The notes beneath the pieces were generated by a model, which ran no database searches, was not told the origin of the DNA, and saw only the letters and a list, made by a program, of their open reading frames with translations. Below, piece after piece: positions 36,827 through 45,396 of a stretch of 64,000 nucleotides of DNA. The position numbers and the translations under genes were made by a program. Position 1 is the stretch's first letter. Each line of letters opens with the position of its first letter. The stretch comes from Candidatus Auribacterota bacterium (GTDB taxonomy: Bacteria; Auribacterota; JAFGBW01), in assembly GCA_016932965.1 (NCBI GenBank), contig JAFGBW010000039.1:1-64000 (forward strand), written 5' to 3'.

Positions 36827-38872
36827 ATGATGAATCCTGATTCTTTTGTTTCATTGATTGAAAAAGGGGAAATCTTCATACAGGATGGTTTCCTGCAGGA
36901 ATTTCTTTCGTTGACCAGGGAACATCAGGTCTTATTTTTAAGGGAATTGATTCGTATTTCGGAACGAGACATCATCCCGGGCAGTTTCAGGACCTACGAT
37001 TTGAGGATTGAAGCAGCCCGTCTTCCCAATCATGTCGTTTTTTATCTGGGGTTAAAAGCAGGGCCGATATTTAGAGAGATGACTCTGGGTCCGGACGGAA
37101 GATCGCTCATGATCGGAGTAGGCAGAGCGTTTGAAAAGGCCAGGCCTGGAAGTCATCGGATTCAACGCTGCTATATGAACGCATTGGCCCTGACCGGAGC
37201 CCGGGTCGTGGACCTGGGGGTCACAACCACCCCGGATATTTATTTCGGACTCGCGTACCTGCTTCATCAGGGGCTCCACGTGGCGGTCAACGTGTCGGCC
37301 AGCCATAATCCGAAAAAAGACACCGGACTGAAACATTGTATCCGGGACAGGGAAGGGTTCATTTACTCCATTTCCTCTGATCAGATGTCCCGGCTCAAAA
37401 ATCATGTTCTGCCCGGGAAAAAAGAAAAAATACAGAGTGATGCCTTTCTTTTAGACACGGATTTTCATTCGCTGGAAGTTTTTTCCGTTGATCATCAGAT
37501 GCTTCCTGATGAAAATACCCTGAGCCGGTTTCATCATGCTTTCATTGTCGCCTTCGGACTCCTGGGGAAAAAAGCCATGAATGAAATGACCGTCCGTTAT
37601 CAGGGTGATTTTTACCGGGTTCTTTCTTCACTGATTCCCCCGGAAAAACCGGATCAGTTGATCCCCGGATTGTTGAAATGGTTTGAAAAGCCGTCCGGGG
37701 AAATTCGGAAATGGCTGGAGTTGTCTCCGGATGTTTCTTTTCCCGGTGCCTGCGGGGAGAAGCCGTTGAAGGACATGGTTGTGGTTTTAGATCACGGCAG
37801 GGGGACGGCTTTCAGAACCATGGAAATTTATTCTGTGCTGGGCGCCCATGTCATCTGCGTGGATGAGGAAAGGGGGTATAATCCGTTGGAGTCGGGAAAC
37901 CAGATGCACTGGAGAAAAGCGGTTCTGAAAGCTGCCGGAGATTTTCCCGGCAGGGAAGTCATCGGCCTGGCCCATGATGAAGATGGAGACCGTCTCGCGG
38001 TCATGCGTTCTGACGGGATCAACGTGGAAGGAGACCGGCTGCTCGTCATTTCCTGCAGGCAGATGGAACCCTCGGAAAAAAAACCGATTGTGATCACAGA
38101 AGTCAAATCGAGACCCGAGACAAGGAAGGCCCTGGAGGATTCCGGCGTCGTTCCTGTGATTGCACCGACAGGGTTCGCCTTCATCAAAGAGACGGCCATT
38201 ATACTGGAGAAGAAATTCAGGGAATTCCATGCCTGTTCGGAAAGCCCGGCGATCCTGAGACTTCACGGAAAGGAAATCAACCTGACAACAAACCTGCCTG
38301 TGCAGATGTGGGCGGAACTCAGCGGGCATTTCGGATTGAGCCAGGGATTGTCCTGGTTTTTTGATGATGCAACCCTCATGGCTGTGGATCTGCTTTTGGG
38401 TCTTGAAAAAAAAATTCAATCCGGAACCAGGCCCGGACGGGCGCTCATTTCTCTGGATGAAAGTTTTCCAAGGCATCCGAGTTCAGGTGAATTGAATATA
38501 TTTCTCCGGACAACAGATCCGGAGTATGTTCCGACTTCCGAAGAAAAAGAGGCGTTTGTAGCCTTGTTTGCAGAACTTTTTTCCGCTGATCCGGCAGTGG
38601 ATCATCTTGATCGTACGGATGGGGTTCAGATTTTTTTTAAAGACAGTCAGGGGGAATACGGCGGATGGATTCTGATTAGAAAATCCAACAATGAGGACAA
38701 GCTGGTTGTGGTGTCGTCAGCCCCCACAAAAGAACAACTGCATCATGTGGAACAATGCTTTCTGGAAAAAGCGCGTGCTCTTTCTCTTTCTCCTATTTCC
38801 GGGCTTGTGCTGACCCAAGAAGAAGAACAGGGAACAACCCGGAAAGCGGAACCGTATTTTTTGAATCGCTAA
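36827..38872 (+). CDS. Enlarged phosphohexomutase (phosphomannomutase/phosphoglucomutase family)
   Basis: Members move phosphate between C1 and C6 of hexose phosphates through a phosphoserine. The active serine motif NVSASHNPKK lies at about residue 157 and the metal loop DEDGDRLAV at about residue 384. The spacing of ~225 residues is about 90 more than in typical enzymes, and there is an N-terminal extension of roughly 55 residues. The total is 681 aa against about 450 normally. It follows the kinase-deaminase gene by 3 bp, so they are co-transcribed. It could supply mannose-1-phosphate to ManC or glucose-1-phosphate for glucan synthesis. Confidence 0.8.
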   Translation: MMNPDSFVSLIEKGEIFIQDGFLQEFLSLTREHQVLFLRELIRISERDIIPGSFRTYDLRIEAARLPNHVVFYLGLKAGPIFREMTLGPDGRSLMIGVGRAFEKARPGSHRIQRCYMNALALTGARVVDLGVTTTPDIYFGLAYLLHQGLHVAVNVSASHNPKKDTGLKHCIRDREGFIYSISSDQMSRLKNHVLPGKKEKIQSDAFLLDTDFHSLEVFSVDHQMLPDENTLSRFHHAFIVAFGLLGKKAMNEMTVRYQGDFYRVLSSLIPPEKPDQLIPGLLKWFEKPSGEIRKWLELSPDVSFPGACGEKPLKDMVVVLDHGRGTAFRTMEIYSVLGAHVICVDEERGYNPLESGNQMHWRKAVLKAAGDFPGREVIGLAHDEDGDRLAVMRSDGINVEGDRLLVISCRQMEPSEKKPIVITEVKSRPETRKALEDSGVVPVIAPTGFAFIKETAIILEKKFREFHACSESPAILRLHGKEINLTTNLPVQMWAELSGHFGLSQGLSWFFDDATLMAVDLLLGLEKKIQSGTRPGRALISLDESFPRHPSSGELNIFLRTTDPEYVPTSEEKEAFVALFAELFSADPAVDHLDRTDGVQIFFKDSQGEYGGWILIRKSNNEDKLVVVSSAPTKEQLHHVEQCFLEKARALSLSPISGLVLTQEEEQGTTRKAEPYFLNR

Positions 38873-38905
38873 TCTTCGGTCACCACAGGTTTTGGACTCT
38901 TAAAG

Positions 38906-38960
38906 TTTGACAGATACGGAAGCATCTTAAAAATAATTATCACCACGAAGAACACGAGGG
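38906..38960 (+). repeat. Dispersed CACCACG-type repeat, copy 2
   Basis: It begins TTTGACAGATAC and ends CACCACGAAGAACACGAGGG, matching the layout of copy 1 at 33596. Its CACCACGAAGAACACGA end is also the left arm of an inverted pair with 39052-39075. Confidence 0.6.
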
Positions 38961-39075
38961 GTAAAAAGAGTTATGAGTGTTGAGTTTTTTTAAGTTTTGA
39001 GTTTAAATAAAATTATATTAGTAAACTCATTACTAAAAATTTTTTCAAATGTACTTCGTGTTCTTCGTGGTGAAA
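38941..39075. repeat. Inverted pair of CACCACGAAGAACACGA arms
   Basis: The left arm CACCACGAAGAACACGA (38941-38957) is matched perfectly by the right arm TCGTGTTCTTCGTGGTG ending near 39072. The arms enclose about 100 bp of AT-rich, non-coding DNA. This looks like a MITE-like or palindromic intergenic element. No transposase is present. Confidence 0.6.
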
Positions 39076-39191
39076 TAAAAATATTTAAATATAAAATAAA
39101 TATGAATGTTATACCATATTCAGTGGCTCATATAAAGAGGCTATGAGCTGATAATAATTATAAGCTACATAAAAATAATTAAAGAAATTGT

Positions 39192-39220
39192 TTGACAGAG
39201 GAACTATCATATAATATAAT
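39192..39220 (+). promoter_or_regulatory. Perfect consensus sigma-70 promoter
   Basis: TTGACA (39192-39197) and TATAAT (39215-39220) are both exact and separated by exactly 17 bp. The -10 box ends 54 bp before the ATG of the HTH gene. This is the best promoter in the window and predicts strong constitutive expression unless repressed. The HTH protein itself could bind here. Confidence 0.8.
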
Positions 39221-39274
39221 CTATTTCTAACATAATGAAATGAGTTTTTTGCAATAAGAGATTTGGAGGAAACA

Positions 39275-40024
39275 ATGACAAGGATCATGACAATTGGCAG
39301 TCGGGCAATCCGTGAAAGGGGACAATATTTTCATAATGATGAAAATGAATTATCCAGGCCGGTCGCGCAATCAGCAGGCTCTCAACAAGACTCAGTGACA
39401 GGCGGCGGTGAGTCCATTGCTGAAAAAAAATCGTTTAGTCATCAGGAATTGATGGCCAAACAGGCTGAAGTAAGAAAAGAACTCATTAAGACCATGTTCA
39501 GGAAATATCAGGAATACCGGACCCTGCAGAAAGTGGCTTCTGATTATGGGTACACCCGTGAGCGTATCCGTCAGTATTTTGCCATAGGAAATAAACTGGG
39601 GATCATTGATTACAAGCCTTTCAACCGGCAGAACTTTCAGAGAATAAAAAATGAACTGACCAAGGATCGCCTGATCAAATATTTGAATGAAATGGGGACA
39701 ATCCGCCGTATTTCCGAGGAATTGAATGTGGCAGTCAGTCATGTGAATCGCCTGATCAAATTATATAAATTGAATCTGTCCCAATTCAGGAGGAATTACC
39801 TCAAAACCGAAATATGCAAACAGTATTACACCATGGTGGAACAGCTGGGAGGCAAGCACCCATCCACTTACGATCTCTTGCTCATTAAAAACGGCCGGAA
39901 TCTCTGGGCAAAAATTTCAAGGAATTGGGGAACCGTAAAAAAATTCCGGGAAGAGCAGCATATCCAGCTGGCAAGAAAATCAAGAAGAAGAAGAAAGAAC
40001 AAGAATCTTCCTCCGGCTCAATGA
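39275..40024 (+). CDS. Sigma region 4-like helix-turn-helix protein
   Basis: The function is unknown. The 249-aa basic protein has a helix-turn-helix segment, TLQKVASDYGYTRERIRQYF, that strongly resembles sigma-70 region 4.2 (the TRERIRQ signature). A second HTH-like stretch follows, GTIRRISEELNVAVSHVNRL, then a C-terminal domain (EQLGGKHPSTYDLLLIKNG) and a very basic tail RKSRRRRKNKN. No regions 2 or 3 are present, so it is not a full sigma factor. The start is ATG 39275, with GGAGGA just upstream; a TTG at 39263 would place the ribosome site inside the gene. It is flanked by its own promoter and terminator. Confidence 0.68.
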   Translation: MTRIMTIGSRAIRERGQYFHNDENELSRPVAQSAGSQQDSVTGGGESIAEKKSFSHQELMAKQAEVRKELIKTMFRKYQEYRTLQKVASDYGYTRERIRQYFAIGNKLGIIDYKPFNRQNFQRIKNELTKDRLIKYLNEMGTIRRISEELNVAVSHVNRLIKLYKLNLSQFRRNYLKTEICKQYYTMVEQLGGKHPSTYDLLLIKNGRNLWAKISRNWGTVKKFREEQHIQLARKSRRRRKNKNLPPAQ

Positions 40025-40093
40025 GGTTATATTTTTCTCGAGATTTTTAAGTCTTGAGAGATAAATGATAATGAATTGAGAAATATTAAATTT

Positions 40094-40131
40094 GCCCTCT
40101 TTATCCCCTAGGTGATAAAGAGGGCTTTTTT
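40094..40131 (+). terminator. Rho-independent terminator of the HTH gene
   Basis: A perfect 12-bp stem, GCCCTCTTTATC (40094-40105) with GATAAAGAGGGC (40114-40125), encloses an 8-nt loop and is followed by TTTTTTATG. It ends transcription of the HTH gene about 70 bp after its stop, so the glucan dikinase gene must use its own promoter. Confidence 0.92.
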
Positions 40132-40230
40132 ATGCCTGTCTGATTTTGATAATTCTTTTATTTTCATGAATAGACTGAAGCGGAATCGGTCTGTTTGGAA
40201 AAAGAGTGAATCTCCGAAATGATTGACCCC

Positions 40231-40259
40231 TTGACAAAGTAGATATTTACAAGTATTAT
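40231..40259 (+). promoter_or_regulatory. Near-consensus promoter of the glucan dikinase operon
   Basis: TTGACA (40231-40236) and TATTAT (40254-40259) are 17 bp apart, 41 bp before the ATG of the dikinase gene. The -35 box is exact and the -10 box has one mismatch. It lies between the terminator at 40094 and the operon, so it is well placed. Confidence 0.72.
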
Positions 40260-40300
40260 TAATATGCTTATGTTTTGAATCTATTGTCAGAGAAAATTAT

Positions 40301-43300
40301 ATGATAGGTCACAAGAATTTTTTTATTTGCATGATTGCCTGGTTTTTATCGACCGGATTTTTATGCCAACCGGTTCAATGTTTTTCGCAATCTGTGGATT
40401 CTTCTTTTCTGGCTCCTTCGCATTCAGCCCAAGACCTGACCCCCATCATGGTATTAGCCGGAAAAATGCAGGGAAATCAGCCTGTTATCTGGGATGTTTC
40501 TGCAACAGGAGTGAATAAAAAAGTAATCATTGTTGTTAAGAGCAGAGAGAGAGTGCATGTTCACTGGGGTAAAAGCCGCTACGGGAATTGGGAAATTCCC
40601 CCGGAAGCCATTTGGCCGGATCACACAACAAAGATGGATGATAAGGCGGTGCAAACAGCCTTACAGCCTGTTTCGGATAATATCCGGGTTTTTTCAGTCA
40701 CTATTCCCAACTCCATGGAATTCAATGAACTGGAATTTGTGCTTTTCTATCCTGACCGTCCCCCTCACAATCAGTGGGTTAAAGACGGAAACAGGAATTA
40801 TAAAATTACCGTTAAGGACGATCCTGGACTGGAAGAAATGGCTGGTGAAACCAAGAGTTGGATTCACACCATGATAGAAGGTGAAAGAGGGGAGCATGGC
40901 CGGAGTCTGATGCATAGAAATAAATTTGTTTGCGAATTGCTTGGCAGATTTCCTCATTGCAAAGAATTTTTCAGCACCCTGGCAGTGTACATGAGATACA
41001 ACCGGCTTGGAGTCCTGCCGTGGCAGAGAGGTTATAATACGACGCCAAGAGAAATGACTGCGAGCGTTGACAGATTGAATGAGACTATTTCAAGATTGAT
41101 GATCACGGATTCTAAACATTATTCGATGGTCAGATTATTGATGAGTTTTTTAACCCTTGGCGGAGAAAATGGACAGCAAATCCGCGATAATATTTTGCAT
41201 ATTTTACAGAATAACGGGGTCCGGGGGACTACTTTTCTGGAACAATGGCACCAGAAATTACACAACAATGCCACCCCTGATGATATTGGAATCTGTGATG
41301 CTTATCTGGCTTTTTTAAGAAGTAATGGAGATAAAGGTACATTTTATCGGGTCTTATGGGAGGGGTATGGAATTTCCAGGGAAAAACTGGCAAGTTATGA
41401 GAGACCCATTACGGTTGAGCCTGAGTTTTACGGATATGCCAAAGATGGTTTGATCCGTGATTTTGAAGCTTATCTGGAGCTCAACAGGAAAGTCCATTCC
41501 AGGGGTGATTTATTCCGGGCAAAAGCAAATGCTGAAAAATATGATGCGCCAGGATTGAATAAGCCGCTGTGGGATTTTTTTACTTTGAAATATCAGGTGG
41601 AGACCTCACAGGTGGAGCAAGGCTGGGTTAAATTATTGGACAAGCTGGTTGAAGTGCGGAGAGAGCTGCGGAGACTCATTTTTGCGGGAGGCGACTGGTG
41701 GTATCTGAGGGATTTAGTATTTTTGGATTTAAGTCTGGAAGAATATTCCAGGACCATTTCTGACAAAATCTCAGAACAAGTTAACGACCAGGAAATCATG
41801 TGGGAAGCAGCTAGGAATTTAAGCCTTCAACTTGAAAATATTGTACTCAGTTCTGATGCAGACGATTGGGATATGCTGGAAATCAATATCATAAAAAGAG
41901 AATGGGACAAGATTCAACAAGAGCCGATTAAAGACGAACAATGGCATTTGCATTCCAAAGCTATTCTGGACCGTTTGCAGAGAGTCATTGGAGACCGTAT
42001 TCAAAAGGAGACTGAACTGCTTCAGCCCAAGGCTGAACTATTAGGAAACCAGGTCCTTGCAGAAAAAGACAAATGGGCCATTCCTCTTTTTAGCGAAGAA
42101 CTGGTCCGGGGTTCCCCTCTATTTTCTATAGCCAATATTTTGAAACCCCTGCGCAAGGCAGCCAGACAAAAAGCTCTCTTGCCTCCCTGGGATGTCATTG
42201 TGCCTGGCAGAGTTTCTGCAGAAGTGAGGAAAGCAAAATCATTGAAAGAAATTTTGGCAGGAATACAACCGGGAGACAGGATCATTGCTGTTGTCAAAGA
42301 CCTGGATGGAAGCGAAGACATTCCTCCCCAGATAGCAGGGATTATCAGCCAAAGGGAAGTGGATATCACATCGCATCTGGCTGTCAGGGCAAGGAATTTA
42401 AAAGTTCCCTTTGTTTTCATTGATTCGGAAGAAGAATTTCAGACCGTTTATCAAAATGACCGTCCTGTCAAACTTCATGTTTTTGAAGGCATGACAAAAC
42501 CCTGGCAGGTTTATACAGGGGATTTAAGCATGGTCAGTATCCCTGCCGAAATTCCTGAAATCACCATCCCTTCTGTTGATCTGACAGCAGAACCTGCCTG
42601 TCTAAAAATACAGGAATTCACAATGGATAAGGTCGGGCCAAAAGGTTCCCAGATAAAGCAATTGATGGAAGACGTGAGTGAGAAGAAAGACGTGACAATT
42701 CCTAATTCAGTTGATGTGCCGTATGGAGTTTATCAGGCAGTGCTTAAAGATAAAAACAATTTAGAAATAGCACAACAAATACAAGAGTTAATTGCAAGAG
42801 CGGACGCTGAAACTGCAAGAGATGCCGCCAAGCAGTATATTGCGGAGATAGAGAGATTGACTAAAACATTAGTGATACCTGATGAGATTTTAAAGCCTAT
42901 TTTAGATGCGATAAAACAAGAGATAGGAGAGGATAAAATTCTGATGGTGCGTTCTTCAGCTAACGGGGAGGATCTGGAAAAATACGCCGGCGCAGGTTTA
43001 TATGAATCTTATTTTAATGTTTCATTGGATAAGGTGGAGCAACATATCAAATGGGTGTGGGCTTCCAAATGGACGGAACGCGCGTACTGGAGCAGGCGCG
43101 ATATGAAAATTGACCATGACCAGATCCATGTTTCAGCGCTTATTCAGGAATGTTTTCATTTTGATTATTCCTTTGTGATTCATACGGTCAATCCGGTTAA
43201 CAATGATCCGGATGAAGTCATGATTGAGGTTGCCCAGGGGCTGGGGGAAGCCATCGTTGCCAATTATCCGGGGAGCGCCTATCGTTTCATTTATAATAAA

Positions 43301-43651
43301 AAAACACATGAAGTCAGGCGCATCGCCTTTGCCAGTAAAAGTCTGAAATGCATTATCAAAGACGGCCAACTGCAATTGGTTTCAGTTGACTACAGCGATG
43401 ATTTCCTGGCAGGACCAAAAGAGCAATGGGAGGAAGTGATAAGGTCTATCGGTGAAGCAGGATGTTTGATTGAAGAAAAAAGGGGAGGGAATGCCCAGGA
43501 TATCGAAGGAGGGTATTTTTCCAGGTATGCAGACAAGCCGGATATCCTGGGTTTGGTCCAGACGAGGGACCAGATGATTGTAGAGATTGTAACGGAGAAG
43601 CCTGTTGGACCAGCGGCGGAACCACCGGACGCAGTTTTGACTGCGGCATGA
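40301..43651 (+). CDS. Alpha-glucan water dikinase-like protein with signal peptide
   Basis: GWD phosphorylates starch-like glucans on C6, using the beta phosphate of ATP through a phosphohistidine. An apparent signal peptide (residues 1-30, IAWFLSTGFLCQPVQCFS) precedes a CBM45-like module (VHWGKSRYGNWEIPPEAIWP ... WVKDGNRNYKI, about residues 86-163). The GWD core has LEQWHQKLHNNATPDDIGIC, the phosphohistidine region DITSHLAVRARN (H692), and a C-terminal ATP-binding domain RSSANGEDLEKYAGAGLYES (from residue 884) ending QDIEGGY. At 1116 aa it is shorter than plant GWD1, consistent with one CBM45 rather than two. Export of an ATP-using enzyme is odd. The HAD phosphatase gene follows after 12 bp. 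Confidence 0.85.
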   Translation: MIGHKNFFICMIAWFLSTGFLCQPVQCFSQSVDSSFLAPSHSAQDLTPIMVLAGKMQGNQPVIWDVSATGVNKKVIIVVKSRERVHVHWGKSRYGNWEIPPEAIWPDHTTKMDDKAVQTALQPVSDNIRVFSVTIPNSMEFNELEFVLFYPDRPPHNQWVKDGNRNYKITVKDDPGLEEMAGETKSWIHTMIEGERGEHGRSLMHRNKFVCELLGRFPHCKEFFSTLAVYMRYNRLGVLPWQRGYNTTPREMTASVDRLNETISRLMITDSKHYSMVRLLMSFLTLGGENGQQIRDNILHILQNNGVRGTTFLEQWHQKLHNNATPDDIGICDAYLAFLRSNGDKGTFYRVLWEGYGISREKLASYERPITVEPEFYGYAKDGLIRDFEAYLELNRKVHSRGDLFRAKANAEKYDAPGLNKPLWDFFTLKYQVETSQVEQGWVKLLDKLVEVRRELRRLIFAGGDWWYLRDLVFLDLSLEEYSRTISDKISEQVNDQEIMWEAARNLSLQLENIVLSSDADDWDMLEINIIKREWDKIQQEPIKDEQWHLHSKAILDRLQRVIGDRIQKETELLQPKAELLGNQVLAEKDKWAIPLFSEELVRGSPLFSIANILKPLRKAARQKALLPPWDVIVPGRVSAEVRKAKSLKEILAGIQPGDRIIAVVKDLDGSEDIPPQIAGIISQREVDITSHLAVRARNLKVPFVFIDSEEEFQTVYQNDRPVKLHVFEGMTKPWQVYTGDLSMVSIPAEIPEITIPSVDLTAEPACLKIQEFTMDKVGPKGSQIKQLMEDVSEKKDVTIPNSVDVPYGVYQAVLKDKNNLEIAQQIQELIARADAETARDAAKQYIAEIERLTKTLVIPDEILKPILDAIKQEIGEDKILMVRSSANGEDLEKYAGAGLYESYFNVSLDKVEQHIKWVWASKWTERAYWSRRDMKIDHDQIHVSALIQECFHFDYSFVIHTVNPVNNDPDEVMIEVAQGLGEAIVANYPGSAYRFIYNKKTHEVRRIAFASKSLKCIIKDGQLQLVSVDYSDDFLAGPKEQWEEVIRSIGEAGCLIEEKRGGNAQDIEGGYFSRYADKPDILGLVQTRDQMIVEIVTEKPVGPAAEPPDAVLTAA

Positions 43652-43663
43652 TGAGAATGTGTC

Positions 43664-45343
43664 ATGGATAATAGCAAACCAATTCAGAAACGATTGAATC
43701 TCCCGGTTTTTCTTTTAGGAAAAGCTGGAAGAATCAGGGGTCAATCAATTTTTTTAATCCTATCCGGTTTCATCAGCAGTCTTCTTATTTTTTTCCATAC
43801 ACCGGCGTTTGCTGACCTCTGTTTATTCTGTCTTGCCCCACAAGAGCAGACTTCAAGAGAAATGGCGGTTTTTACTTCCATTTCGAAAGAGCTGAACAGG
43901 GAAGGGCAAGTGGCTTTCAGAAGCATTCAAAGACCAGGCGAGGTCGATCTGATTGCTGCGGTGAAGTCAAGTGAGCCCGTCTATCTCCACTGGGGAGTTT
44001 CCCGTTTCGGGAAATGGGAGATGCCGCCTGAAGACATCCGGCCTTTGGATTCAATACCTAATCAAAAAGGGACATCTCTTCAAACCCGGATGCAGTCTTT
44101 ATCGGGTGATATCCGGTTTGTAAAAATAACTGTGCCTGAACATGTTGATTGCAGCGAAATCGCTTTTGTTTTTTATTATCCGGAACGGGCGAAGGAGCAA
44201 CAGTGGGTTAAAGACGGAGACAAGGACTATTATCTGGCAGATATTCACACATTCCCGGAATTAATTAGCTGCAATGAACAGACAAGGACCCTGGAATTCA
44301 ACAAACATGAACTGAAAAAATGGATCATTGGATTGATTGAAAGAGGACTTCTTCCCATGCTGTTTTTTGATTTTGATGATACGTTGAATCTGGGGTATGG
44401 CGGATATATGCCTGACGAATCCATTGGGGCTTTGGATCAGCTTGTCAATGCCGGCGGGATCATTGCCATTCATTCAGGGATAGATTTATTATGGGGAAGC
44501 CAGAAAATTCTCCGTTTGACGCAATCCAGATTTCCGTTTCATTTTCTGGTCTTGAGCACGGGTAAAGATATTTTTGCCTGGAGTCATCAGCATAAGGCCT
44601 ATTTAAAACTTCCATTCTCAGGAGACAATAAGAGCGATGCTTTAATGAAACTGGCCTCTTTTTTAGGAATTCTGCCTCATCAAATGGGGTATTGCTGTGA
44701 TTTTCCCGGAAGCGGTGATAAACAGGACGGGATTGATGATCCGACATTATCTTCAAACATCGGTTTCATAGCCAATGTAAGTCCGTTTGGAAGAATGATG
44801 AAACTTCCCGCTGAATCTTCAACCAGACTGATTCAGCCTGATGATAACCCTTTGACAAGGCAGGCTAAAGGCGCCTGTAATTACATGGCTGCGGCAAGCG
44901 ATGTGTTGCGACAATATGGTCAAACACCGAATCAAGCCATCAGTGATATCAACACCAAGTTACTGGCCGCTGGTTTTAAACTGCCGGTCCTGGAACCCCG
45001 TGTGGATCAATATACTGTCTGGACCAAGGACAATCAGGTGTCAGCTATCCCTGAAGGACATGTTCTGCGTGTTGAGACTGACAAACCCGGAATGGTCTAT
45101 GCCGGAAAAGAAGGAATCAGCGGCTGGGAACGAACGTACGCTATTCCCCTAAGATTAGAAAGCGGTAAATGGATAGCTGATATTTTAGACCCTGAAGTCA
45201 ATACCTTTACTTTTATCGAGAACGATCCTCTTGATGAAAAAAAGGTCGGGTGGCTAGGAAAAAAAGGCGCAAATTATTATTTTTCCAGATACGCTGTTCC
45301 ATCCGGGACGTCTCATGGGTCCCAAGCTTCGTTTTCAGCCTGA
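43664..45343 (+). CDS. CBM45-like module + HAD-superfamily phosphatase, exported
   Basis: Residues 28-50 are a hydrophobic export or anchor segment (SIFLILSGFISSLLIFFHT) ending in AFA. Residues 95-195 are a CBM45-like module nearly parallel to that of the upstream dikinase (LHWGVSRFGKWEMPPEDIRP, WVKDGDKDYYL). Residues 230-390 are a HAD domain: motif I D236-F-D238-D-T240, motif II around IHSG, motif III K323, and motif IV D346 with G351-D352. The C-terminal part is unassigned. HAD enzymes are mostly phosphatases; with the module and the operon partner, I infer a glucan-phosphate phosphatase comparable in role to plant SEX4, but of another fold. Confidence 0.72.
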   Translation: MDNSKPIQKRLNLPVFLLGKAGRIRGQSIFLILSGFISSLLIFFHTPAFADLCLFCLAPQEQTSREMAVFTSISKELNREGQVAFRSIQRPGEVDLIAAVKSSEPVYLHWGVSRFGKWEMPPEDIRPLDSIPNQKGTSLQTRMQSLSGDIRFVKITVPEHVDCSEIAFVFYYPERAKEQQWVKDGDKDYYLADIHTFPELISCNEQTRTLEFNKHELKKWIIGLIERGLLPMLFFDFDDTLNLGYGGYMPDESIGALDQLVNAGGIIAIHSGIDLLWGSQKILRLTQSRFPFHFLVLSTGKDIFAWSHQHKAYLKLPFSGDNKSDALMKLASFLGILPHQMGYCCDFPGSGDKQDGIDDPTLSSNIGFIANVSPFGRMMKLPAESSTRLIQPDDNPLTRQAKGACNYMAAASDVLRQYGQTPNQAISDINTKLLAAGFKLPVLEPRVDQYTVWTKDNQVSAIPEGHVLRVETDKPGMVYAGKEGISGWERTYAIPLRLESGKWIADILDPEVNTFTFIENDPLDEKKVGWLGKKGANYYFSRYAVPSGTSHGSQASFSA

Positions 45344-45366
45344 AAATATCCCAAGTTTTTCTAACA

Positions 45367-45396
45367 TACGATGTTTTGTTTTGACAAAACATCGTA
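45367..45396 (+). terminator. Hairpin after the glucan cassette
   Basis: TACGATGTTTTGT (45367-45379) and ACAAAACATCGTA (45384-45396) form a perfect 13-bp stem with a TTTG loop, 23 bp after the stop of the HAD gene. There is no strong T tract, so it could be a terminator or a protein-binding palindrome for the following TPR gene. Confidence 0.5.

Larger units (their letters stand above)
38873..39191. other. Repeat-filled intergenic region upstream of the HTH gene
   Basis: This very AT-rich region has no gene. It contains the second TTTGACAGATAC/CACCACG element (38906-38960), an inverted copy of the CACCACGAAGAACACGA core at 39052-39075, and between them AT-rich DNA with runs such as TTGAGTTTTTTTAAG. 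It ends at the consensus promoter at 39192. Confidence 0.55.
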
